The notes below the pieces were generated by a model. The model did no database searches and had not been told where the DNA came from. It saw nothing but the letters and a program-made list of their open reading frames with translations. Below are positions 55,196-62,528 of a DNA stretch of 64,000 nucleotides, piece after piece. A program made the translations under genes and the position numbers. The first letter of the stretch is position 1. Every line of letters starts with the position of its first letter. Origin of the DNA: Gelidibacter salicanalis (GTDB taxonomy: Bacteria; Bacteroidota; Bacteroidia; Flavobacteriales; Flavobacteriaceae); contig NZ_JAEHJZ010000047.1 of the NCBI RefSeq assembly GCF_016469035.1, positions 1 to 64,000 of the forward strand, read 5' to 3'.

Positions 55196-55215
55196 ATTCC
55201 CGCCTTCGCGGGAAT
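55196..55215. repeat. short palindromic hairpin, REP-like
   Basis: ATTCCCGC (55196-55203) pairs perfectly with GCGGGAAT (55208-55215) around CTTC. Short palindromes of this CCCGC-CTTC-GCGGG style are widespread in flavobacterial spacers, and a T/A run follows (ATAAAATTAT). It could act as a weak terminator of aroC or be a repeat remnant. Confidence 0.55.
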
Positions 55216-55233
55216 AAAATTATATTTATTTAC

Positions 55234-56679
55234 ATGAAAAAATTAGCACTACACTGGAAAATCATCATCGGAATGGTCCTGGGTATTATATGGGCATTAG
55301 TATCCAGTACAATGGGCTGGAGCGCTTTTACCATTAATTGGATTGATCCGTTTGGCACTATTTTTATCAATTTATTAAAATTGATTGCCGTTCCATTGGT
55401 GTTATTTTCCATTATAAGTGGGGTTGCTAATATTGGCGATCCTAAAAGTTTAGGACGCATGGGCGGGAAGACCTTAGGGATGTATTTGGTAACCACAATT
55501 CTTGCAATTTCGTTAGGGTTACTGTTGGTAAATACCATAAAACCAGGTAAACTGATTGACAAACAGAGCCGCATAGACAACCGGATCAATTACGAAATTT
55601 GGGCCGATTCTCAAGGCTATCAGATTAAAGACGGAATTAACTATTTAAAAGATCCTGAATATTTTAAGCGCGCCCAAGAAATTTCTGATTTGACCAAGAA
55701 AGACTTGAGAGCAGTTTCAGTATCAGATAAGATTGAAACCGCTGGTAAGCAAAAAGAAACGACACCTTTACAGCCATTGGTTGACATTGTGCCAGACAAC
55801 TTCTTTTATTCGCTATCCAATAACGGATTGATGTTACAGGTCATCTTTTTTGCTATTTTCTTCGGTGTTTCACTGTTGTTTATTCCCGACGAAAAATCGG
55901 CCCCCGTACTAAATTTGGTGGACGGTATTAATGAAGTGTTTCTCAAAATGGTAGACTTAGTGATGCAAGCCGCCCCGTTTTTTGTATTTGCCTTATTAGC
56001 CGGGGTGGTCAGTAAAATGGCAGGTGATGACATTGGAAAAGTAATTGAGATATTTAAAGGCTTGAGCTGGTATTCTTTAACCGTGTTATCCGGACTGCTC
56101 ATAATGATATTTATTACCTATCCTTTAATATTGAAAGGCTTCGTAAAGAGAATTCCTTACTCTGGTTTCTTTAAAGCAATGAGTCCCGCACAAACCTTGG
56201 CATTCTCTACATCAAGTAGTGCTGCAACCCTTCCCGTAACCATGGAGTGCGTAGAACAGAACCTAGGTGTCAACAAAAAAATAAGCAGCTTTGTGCTCCC
56301 TATTGGTGCTACTGTCAATATGGATGGCACGAGTCTGTACCAAGCGGTGGCGGTGATTTTTCTAGCGCAGTTGCACATGATTGATTTAACCATAGGTCAG
56401 CAAATCACCGTTGTAATGACTACTACTTTGGCCTCAATTGGTTCAGCGGCGGTACCAAGTGCAGGTCTGGTAATGTTGATAATTGTATTGGACTCTGTAG
56501 GCCTTAACCCAGCCTGGATTGCTATTATTTTCCCTGTGGATCGTATTTTAGATATGTTTAGAACCGTGGTTAACGTAACGGGAGATGCTACTGTGTGCTC
56601 TATCATTGCCGACGGCGAAAATATGTTGGATTATAAAGACAAGAAAAGCCCAACGGAAACTTTTGATCTCGATTCTTAA
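55234..56679 (+). CDS. dicarboxylate/amino acid:cation symporter (DAACS, GltP-like)
   Basis: An inner-membrane importer for glutamate, aspartate or C4-dicarboxylates driven by sodium or protons. The 481-residue protein has the family core: FSTSSSAATLPVTMEC near 327 (serine-rich re-entrant loop), LPIGATVNMDGTSLYQ near 355-370 (NMDGT cation site) and VNVTGDATVCSII near 448. The stretch of about 70 polar residues near 110-180 (between TM3 and TM4) is long compared with GltP. DAACS ion coupling cannot be read. Start ATG at 55234, 18 bases after the REP-like hairpin. Confidence 0.92.
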   Translation: MKKLALHWKIIIGMVLGIIWALVSSTMGWSAFTINWIDPFGTIFINLLKLIAVPLVLFSIISGVANIGDPKSLGRMGGKTLGMYLVTTILAISLGLLLVNTIKPGKLIDKQSRIDNRINYEIWADSQGYQIKDGINYLKDPEYFKRAQEISDLTKKDLRAVSVSDKIETAGKQKETTPLQPLVDIVPDNFFYSLSNNGLMLQVIFFAIFFGVSLLFIPDEKSAPVLNLVDGINEVFLKMVDLVMQAAPFFVFALLAGVVSKMAGDDIGKVIEIFKGLSWYSLTVLSGLLIMIFITYPLILKGFVKRIPYSGFFKAMSPAQTLAFSTSSSAATLPVTMECVEQNLGVNKKISSFVLPIGATVNMDGTSLYQAVAVIFLAQLHMIDLTIGQQITVVMTTTLASIGSAAVPSAGLVMLIIVLDSVGLNPAWIAIIFPVDRILDMFRTVVNVTGDATVCSIIADGENMLDYKDKKSPTETFDLDS

Positions 56680-56681
56680 AA

Positions 56682-57587
56682 TCAAATGTGCGCGGCACGC
56701 CTTCTGTTAATCCTGTTTTTGATTGCTGAAAAGTTGAAAACAACTATAGAAATGACTATCAAGATATAACATATCGCTTCCAAAAGGCTGATCTCTTCAC
56801 CAAAATAAAAGATGGCCAGCACGAAATTAATAAGCGGATTTAAATAAATAAACACCCCAACAACAGAAGAGTTTAAACCTCTTAGCGCATAGATATTAAG
56901 AAACATAGGAATGATGGTAAAAACCACAGCAATTAACGCTAACATGCCATAAAAGAACGGTGTTTTCTCGTTTGGAGAGTCATAGCTGATTATAAAAGGC
57001 AATAGAAAGACCACTGCAAAAAACACCTGACAGGTTAAAACTAAAAACCGGTCCAATTCCTGGTTCTTGCGCTGCAACACCAAATACAAGGCGTAGGAAA
57101 GGGCAATAATCATACTGTAAAACAAGTCGGTTAAATTTCCTAAAGAAAGGACCAAACATCCTACTAAACTCAATACCACAGCAACCCATTGCAGTTTAAA
57201 AAGCTTTTCCTTCAGTATCAAATACGCCAACACCATGGTTAAAATAGGACAGAGCAAATACGCCAATGAAGTAGCGCTAACACTGACGTTGTTCATGACA
57301 TATATATAGATATACCAATTGAGCGCCAAAAACAAACCGCTTAAGATGTTGACAACAATAATCCGTCGTTTGTCAAGTTTCCCTAGCGTCTTAAACAAAT
57401 TTAGATTGGTTTTCAAAGCTTTAGGCCGCAGTACTAAGGTCACAAAAAGCATGATCATTACAGAACCCAACGTACGATAACTCAAAATATCGAATGCTGT
57501 AAACGCGTCCAGCGATTTAAGCACCACACTAAAAAAGCCCCAAATACTAAAGGCGGTAATAACTGCAACATAATATTTAGAGTTCAT
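56682..57587 (-). CDS. EamA/RarD-type transporter
   Basis: A polytopic membrane protein of 301 residues with about ten hydrophobic helices, in two EamA halves (roughly 5-140 and 150-295). Conserved N-terminal YYVAVITAFSIWGFFSVVLKS, AYLLCPILTMVLAYLILKEKL near 115 and the repeat-like PLINFVLAIFYFGEE near 260 fit the RarD-like drug/metabolite exporters. Start at ATG 57587: the TTG at 57614 lies inside the TACATTTG promoter box, so it cannot be used. The stop is two bases after the convergent symporter gene. Substrate unknown. Confidence 0.87.
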   Translation of the reverse strand: MNSKYYVAVITAFSIWGFFSVVLKSLDAFTAFDILSYRTLGSVMIMLFVTLVLRPKALKTNLNLFKTLGKLDKRRIIVVNILSGLFLALNWYIYIYVMNNVSVSATSLAYLLCPILTMVLAYLILKEKLFKLQWVAVVLSLVGCLVLSLGNLTDLFYSMIIALSYALYLVLQRKNQELDRFLVLTCQVFFAVVFLLPFIISYDSPNEKTPFFYGMLALIAVVFTIIPMFLNIYALRGLNSSVVGVFIYLNPLINFVLAIFYFGEEISLLEAICYILIVISIVVFNFSAIKNRINRRRAAHI

Positions 57588-57611
57588 CGCAATCCATTTA
57601 AAATAAGATTG

Positions 57612-57619
57612 CAAATGTA
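57612..57619 (-). promoter_or_regulatory. -7 box of the EamA transporter gene
   Basis: TACATTTG on the minus strand matches TAnnTTTG. It lies 24 bases before ATG 57587 and overlaps the upstream in-frame TTG, which decides the start. Confidence 0.45.
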
Positions 57620-57812
57620 TTCAAATACACACACGTATATTATTATAATCATAAGAAGTTTTTGATGATTAAACGGGTTGTGGGGTAATGAAATACTAAT
57701 AAATTGTTAATACTGGCCTACAAAGCAGAAATCGATACAATTGTGAGGATATGAGTCCACCGGAAGGCTTTTAAAACCTTAACTTTCACTTTTAAATAAT
57801 GTTAGAGATCTT

Positions 57813-58643
57813 ATGCAAAAATTATCAATTGAAGACATCATCTTAAAAATAGAAGCTGAAGAATTGTTCCATGCAGTGTCTTCTGATTACGCCTTCACCA
57901 TAAAAATTGACGATTACGTTCCGTATGTCTGTGCAGCAGTGCATAATGGCCATCAATTTAGAAAAGAATTATGGGCAAAATGCCTACATACGGCATACGA
58001 CCGTTGGTATGAAGAGGATCCAGAGACTGAAAATATGGTAAAACATCATCCCATAGTCATTTCAGGCTTAGACTCCAGATTTGAATATGATTTGAATCGC
58101 GACCCAGACAATGCCATTTATGACGATGCTTGGGGCAAAAAGCTTTGGAAGGAACCATTAAGCGAAGATGAGAAATCGAGAAGTCTTGAAAAACACCAGA
58201 ATTTCTATAAAATTGTTCATGCGCTCATTACAGCGTTAGAGCAAAAATTTGGATGCTGTATTGTTTACGATATGCATAGTTATAATTGGAAACGTTGGGA
58301 TAGGGAAGTGCCCACATGGAATTTAGGGACCTCCAATATCGATAATGAACGTTATAAAAATTCAATCGAAGATTGGCGAAAAGACCTTTCTGAAATTAAA
58401 TTACCTAAAGGCATCCCAACAACAGCCAAAGTCAATGATACCTTTCAGGGCAATGGTTATTTTTTAAAATTCATCACCACCAATTTTCCTCACACTTTGG
58501 TTTTAGCCACGGAAGTGGCCAAGATTTATTGTGATGAAGAAAGTCAGGTCATCTATCCAGAAGTAGTTTCCGCCATCAGAAAAGGACTTAGAACGCGATT
58601 GCCCGAACACGCCTCAAATTTTTATAATATTTACTCCAATTAA
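57813..58643 (+). CDS. N-formylglutamate amidohydrolase-like protein
   Basis: First gene of a three-gene operon. The 276-residue protein resembles the zinc N-formylglutamate deformylase/HutG-like (FGase) family: CAAVHNGHQFRKEL near 37-50, HHPIVISGLDSRFEYDLNRDP near 79-99, CIVYDMHSYNWKRWDRE near 150, and ATEVAKIYCDEES near 232. The HNG, DxH-type histidine (YDMHSYNW) and glutamate can supply a metal site. No histidine-degradation genes are near, so formylglutamate is not a safe substrate. Coupled without a gap to the next gene (stop 58641-58643, ATG 58644). It may hydrolyse an amide in a metabolite made or used by the partners. Confidence 0.78.
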   Translation: MQKLSIEDIILKIEAEELFHAVSSDYAFTIKIDDYVPYVCAAVHNGHQFRKELWAKCLHTAYDRWYEEDPETENMVKHHPIVISGLDSRFEYDLNRDPDNAIYDDAWGKKLWKEPLSEDEKSRSLEKHQNFYKIVHALITALEQKFGCCIVYDMHSYNWKRWDREVPTWNLGTSNIDNERYKNSIEDWRKDLSEIKLPKGIPTTAKVNDTFQGNGYFLKFITTNFPHTLVLATEVAKIYCDEESQVIYPEVVSAIRKGLRTRLPEHASNFYNIYSN

Positions 58644-60482
58644 ATGATTGAAGATTACCATATAGATGCTGAATTAGTTGAAACTATTTGCAAAAACATT
58701 ACAGAAAATGTTCCTGTAAATGTGGAGCTGCCCAATAAGGGTGTCTTGCATATTGACAAACTTCTACCATTTATTTGTGTTTATAGATATAAAGAACGCG
58801 ATGTGTATTTTGCAAGACTTTTAAAAACACAGGCGTCTTACGTTATTGTAGACGAAACTATTGACATTTCACATCTTCTCGAAGCCATCAGATTAATGAC
58901 TTCTGAAAAATTTGACACCTTCTTGATTTTAGAATTGTGGCCAAATGCTGATACTTTAAAAAATCAGTTTCAAATTTACGGTCCTAAAAATAAATCATTA
59001 GAAACGTTGAATGCCTTGAGCGAGGGGTTTAGCGAAATAAAAAAAACCTTGGGAAATGTTGGGTCTCAGATCATTCAAACTGAATTTAGACATCCAAAGC
59101 ACTTGTTACCTCTAGTGGACATCGACAAGTCTAAAAAACAGGGTACGCTTGTTATAGGCGTTTCGATACCTGTAGTATATAAAAACACCGCAACCGATCA
59201 ATTGTTTTCTTTATTTTTCAGAAAGTTTTATACCATTTTTTCTGAAACAATCAAACGGGCGGTTTATGAATTTATAAGAGTGCAGACTACAGATGCATTT
59301 GAAAATTATTTGATGCTCGGTAAAACCCATATTGACGCGGTAACCTTGTCCTCAGACACCAAATTGGCAGAGATTAGCGAAGGTATGTCGTTTCTGCTAA
59401 GAGTAACACCTGTAAATAGTAATGAAGAATGGGACAAATTTGAGCAAAACAATTTTGAAACCGTTCCTTCATTTAAATACCGACTGCTTGCCATTGATCC
59501 AGAGCTTGAAAAACGTAAACTCTTTAACATCCCATTAGATCTCATAGAAGATCCAACCATCGCCTTTATTTTAAGGGGGAAGCGTCTTGAAATAGAGAAG
59601 CAATTGATGATGTTGGAAGAACGTGGTACAGATAATTTTCGATTTATAGGAGAAAGTCTTTATGGCGTGATTAGAGATGATATTTTAGAGGTCGCAAAAA
59701 ACATCTTGCAAGTGTATCCCAAAGCAGAAACCATCACCAGTTCAGAACGTTATAACGGTGTTGAATTTGCAAAACACGCCCAAAGGGAACTAGATCATTA
59801 CGCTCTGCAATTTCCAGACCTAGATCTCGGCATTGAAATTAGAGACGATGTTGCCGGTATCATGGTCTCAAAATCAAAATTGCTGATTAATGATGAAATG
59901 AATTTGGATGTCAATAGATGTGACGCCCTCATTCAACATGAAATTGGAACCCATATTTTAACCTATTGCAACGGTAAAAGTCAGCCGATAAAGCAAATGT
60001 ACGAAGGGTTTGAAGGTTATGACCAATTGCAGGAAGGTTTGGCCGTAATTGCCGAATATTTGGTGGGTGGCTTAACCATAAATAGGCTCCGATTGTTGGC
60101 CGGAAGGGTTATTGCGGTACAATCTATGGTAGATAATGCCACTTTTATCCAAACTTTTAATCTGCTAAGAACAACCTACGCCTTCCCGGCCCATGTGGCA
60201 TACTACATTAGCATGCGTGTATATAGAGGTGGCGGACTTACCAAAGACGCGGTTTATTTGGCAGGACTTATAGACTTGATGGCGTATTTGAAAAATGGCG
60301 GCAAACTTGAACCGCTTTATACAGGTAAGTTTAATGTGACGCATATTAAATTAATTGAAGAATTACTTTACCGTAAGGTACTAAAACAGCCAATTTTACC
60401 AAGATTTTTAGATCGTGACGATGTTAAGGTCCGATTACAAAAACTACGTGAAGGCATAAACATTGTTGAACTTGTAAATTAA
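58644..60482 (+). CDS. DUF1704/QEGLA metallopeptidase-like protein (MATCAP-like)
   Basis: A 612-residue soluble protein of the DUF1704 family, named for its QEGLA motif (flavohemoglobin expression-modulating QEGLA protein in NCBI style). Near residues 432-437 lies HEIGTH (HExxxH) and 32 residues later the glutamate of LQEGLAVIAEY (464). In the eukaryotic relatives MATCAP1/2 (KIAA0895), which remove the C-terminal tyrosine of tubulin, an HExxxH motif binds zinc. A metallopeptidase or amidase role is therefore inferred. The N-terminal 300 residues are unassigned. It follows the formylglutamate amidohydrolase-like gene with no gap and precedes the ATP-grasp gene by 12 bases. The bacterial substrate is unknown. 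Confidence 0.78.
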   Translation: MIEDYHIDAELVETICKNITENVPVNVELPNKGVLHIDKLLPFICVYRYKERDVYFARLLKTQASYVIVDETIDISHLLEAIRLMTSEKFDTFLILELWPNADTLKNQFQIYGPKNKSLETLNALSEGFSEIKKTLGNVGSQIIQTEFRHPKHLLPLVDIDKSKKQGTLVIGVSIPVVYKNTATDQLFSLFFRKFYTIFSETIKRAVYEFIRVQTTDAFENYLMLGKTHIDAVTLSSDTKLAEISEGMSFLLRVTPVNSNEEWDKFEQNNFETVPSFKYRLLAIDPELEKRKLFNIPLDLIEDPTIAFILRGKRLEIEKQLMMLEERGTDNFRFIGESLYGVIRDDILEVAKNILQVYPKAETITSSERYNGVEFAKHAQRELDHYALQFPDLDLGIEIRDDVAGIMVSKSKLLINDEMNLDVNRCDALIQHEIGTHILTYCNGKSQPIKQMYEGFEGYDQLQEGLAVIAEYLVGGLTINRLRLLAGRVIAVQSMVDNATFIQTFNLLRTTYAFPAHVAYYISMRVYRGGGLTKDAVYLAGLIDLMAYLKNGGKLEPLYTGKFNVTHIKLIEELLYRKVLKQPILPRFLDRDDVKVRLQKLREGINIVELVN

Positions 60483-60494
60483 ATTAAATAACAA

Positions 60495-61535
60495 ATGAAG
60501 ATAGCATTTATAATAAATGACCATGCCACAGAAAAGTGGAATTACACAACACCTGCTTTAGGCTATGCAGCTTATAAAAGAGGCCATGAGGTCTATTTTA
60601 TTGGGGTAGGCGAATTGTCTTATGCCTCTAAAGGACATCTCTCCGTGCGTTGTAAAACGATAAAAGAACGGACTTTTAAAAGCGAAGAAACGTATTTTAA
60701 AGCTGTTCAAAAGGAAGAGTTTACAACCTTATCATCGGAAGAATTAGACGTGCTTTTCTTAAGGAACAATCCTGCTGATGAAATTAATGAACGCGATTGG
60801 GCCTATAATGCGGCCTTTATTTTTGGAGAAATTGCCATGAGAAACGGTGTTATTGTACTGAACCACCCAAGTAGTTTGGCTGGAGCTGTCAATAAAATGT
60901 ACTTTCAGCATTTTCCGGAAATACTTCGTCCAAAGACTATTATTACCAGAGATCACAATGAGATCAAGGAGTTTTTCAAGGAGCAGAAACAAAAGATGAT
61001 TCTAAAACCTTTACAAGGATCTGGAGGCACAAACGTCTTTATGATGGATAAGAAAAATGAACATAATTTATCCCAAACCATTGATGCCATTTGTAGAGAT
61101 GGCTTTGTAATTGCACAAGAATATCTTACGGAAGCTACGGGAGGTGATACCCGTTTATTTTTAATGAATGGTGAGCCATTGCAGGTCAATGGAGCATATG
61201 CGTTGATGCAAAGAGTCAATGCTTCAGGAGACATCAGAAGCAATATTCACGCAGGAGGGAAACCTCAAAAAGTAAAAATGACGGACCAAATTATGGAATT
61301 GGCAGATATTGTGAGACCTAAACTCGTTCAAGACGGTATGTTTTTGGTAGGCATTGATATTGTTGGTTCAAAATTGATGGAGATTAATGTTTTCAGTCCG
61401 GGTGGATTAAACGTCATGGGACAAATGTACGATGCAGATTTTGCAACTCCCGTGATCGAGTCCATTGAACGTAAAGTCTATTATAAGAGCATGTATAATG
61501 ACTACCTTTACAATAGTAGATTGGCAACCTTATAA
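60495..61535 (+). CDS. ATP-grasp ligase, GshB-like
   Basis: A 346-residue ATP-grasp protein. The N-terminal pre-ATP-grasp domain (MKIAFIINDHATEKWNYTTPALGYAAYKRGHEV) precedes the ATP-binding core: ILKPLQGSGGTNVFMM near 168-183 (glycine-rich loop), DGMFLVGIDIVGSKLMEINVFSPGGL near 280-305 (metal-binding glutamate and asparagine). The order resembles glutathione synthetase GshB and RimK-like ligases, which form peptide or amide bonds through acyl phosphates. Because bshA is present (47908), glutathione is unlikely, and a peptide-like product or a tag on a small molecule or protein is inferred. Last gene of the operon; a terminator-like hairpin follows at 61644-61680. Substrates unknown. Confidence 0.8.
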   Translation: MKIAFIINDHATEKWNYTTPALGYAAYKRGHEVYFIGVGELSYASKGHLSVRCKTIKERTFKSEETYFKAVQKEEFTTLSSEELDVLFLRNNPADEINERDWAYNAAFIFGEIAMRNGVIVLNHPSSLAGAVNKMYFQHFPEILRPKTIITRDHNEIKEFFKEQKQKMILKPLQGSGGTNVFMMDKKNEHNLSQTIDAICRDGFVIAQEYLTEATGGDTRLFLMNGEPLQVNGAYALMQRVNASGDIRSNIHAGGKPQKVKMTDQIMELADIVRPKLVQDGMFLVGIDIVGSKLMEINVFSPGGLNVMGQMYDADFATPVIESIERKVYYKSMYNDYLYNSRLATL

Positions 61536-61643
61536 CTAAAAGGTTCTAGCATAAGAGTATGTCTCAATACTTATACAACCTATCTGAGAGTTGAGTATTT
61601 GAGAACCATTCTCGGACAGCTATCCAAGAGAAAAACATAAGAA

Positions 61644-61680
61644 AAGCCGTTTCAATTAGTTATGAGACGGCTTCATCTAT
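61644..61680 (+). terminator. hairpin after the ATP-grasp gene
   Basis: AAGCCGTTTCA (61644-61654) pairs with TGAGACGGCTT (61663-61673), with one G-U pair and an eight-base loop. No strong T run follows (CATCTATATT), so termination is uncertain. It is nearly the same as the hairpin at 50220-50250. The gap 61536-61904 holds this hairpin and the repeat below; nothing else is visible. Confidence 0.5.
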
Positions 61681-61705
61681 ATTAAAACAAGTAAAAATAA
61701 AGCAA

Positions 61706-61884
61706 ACCTGGCACGAGATCTTAAAAATGACCCCTTGCTTTTTGAACCTAATTTCAATTAGAGTGGTTGGACAAATTAATTTATAATAACGATTGTTTAT
61801 CACTCAGTTATAATCAACTCTTTGCTCTTTTCCCGATGGCTATCGGGACTATAAGCGCAGCGGTCTTGATTCTTTATAGAACAT
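61706..61884. repeat. dispersed repeat, copy B
   Basis: It matches the element at 1-177 across its length. The palindrome here is TCCCGATG-GC-TATCGGGA (61831-61848). The change A to G in one arm leaves a G-U pair, so the hairpin is kept. It is followed by ACTATAAGCGCAGCGGTCTTGA as in copy A. No ORF or transposase is associated. Confidence 0.8.
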
Positions 61885-61904
61885 GAATGATTTTAAAGTG
61901 TGAT

Positions 61905-62321
61905 TTACAAAAACTTCGATTTAAGCTCCGGCGTGGGAATCATACATTCGTCCTTCTTGCCATACCATTTGTATCTGTTCTTAGCAATAAAATCATAAAC
62001 CCAATTTCTGATAAATGGCGGGATAATAATGAAAATGACCATTATATTTCTTGGAAACCCCAATTGAGAAGCAATTTTTAAAGCTGCGGTCGATTTGTAG
62101 AAAATACCATTTTCTTCAGAATAGAGTAGGATGGAATCAGTTTTTGAGGTGTCTATCTTATAGTGTTCTAAAATTTCCTGGCCCACCTCACTTTGCAATG
62201 CTGTATATCTAAAAATATCCTGCTGATCGTGTTTAATGACGTATTGCACTGAAGAATTACAAAGATTGCAGACGCCATCAAAAAGGATGAGTTGTTTGTT
62301 CTTTTCTAAATTTATGGCCAT
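61905..62321 (-). CDS. DCC family thiol-disulfide oxidoreductase-like protein
   Basis: A 138-residue protein of the DUF393/DCC family: LILFDGVCNLCNSSVQYV near 12-28, with the CxxC motif near 19-22, and conserved FRYTALQSEVGQEIL near 38-53. Hydrophobic stretches in the second half (MVIFIIIPPFIRNWVY) suggest membrane association. The CxxC supports a thiol-redox role, but the family is not characterised in detail. It is transcribed alone, away from the MutS2-like gene by 207 bases of low-complexity spacer. Confidence 0.82.
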   Translation of the reverse strand: MAINLEKNKQLILFDGVCNLCNSSVQYVIKHDQQDIFRYTALQSEVGQEILEHYKIDTSKTDSILLYSEENGIFYKSTAALKIASQLGFPRNIMVIFIIIPPFIRNWVYDFIAKNRYKWYGKKDECMIPTPELKSKFL

Positions 62322-62359
62322 GGATTTTCTTTCTCTAATAATAGTTTAATTTTATATTC

Positions 62360-62500
62360 GGTTGTCGGTTGTCGGTTGTCGGTTCTCAGTTTTCAGTTAG
62401 CAGTCTTCAGTTAGCAGTATTCAGTTAGTAGTTCTCACTATTTCCTAACTTCTACAATCTACAATCGTCAATCGTCAATCGTCAATCGTCATTCCTTAAT
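62360..62500. repeat. low-complexity direct repeats
   Basis: Three short-unit arrays lie side by side between the two minus-strand genes: GTTGTCG/GGTTGTCG, then CAGT(C/A)TTCAGTTAGCAGT, then CAATCGT repeated about four times. The sequence is non-coding, with no promoter box, and looks like slippage-prone spacer DNA. Confidence 0.75.
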
Positions 62501-62528
62501 CCCCTCTTCAGCCGTCCAGAAATACCAA

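Noticed and set aside
57588-57614. TTG 57614 start of the EamA transporter
   Set aside because: It overlaps a TACATTTG promoter box; ATG 57587 fits.
61887-62081. Plus-strand ORF opposite the DCC gene
   Set aside because: The minus-strand protein has the CxxC family motif; this one has none.
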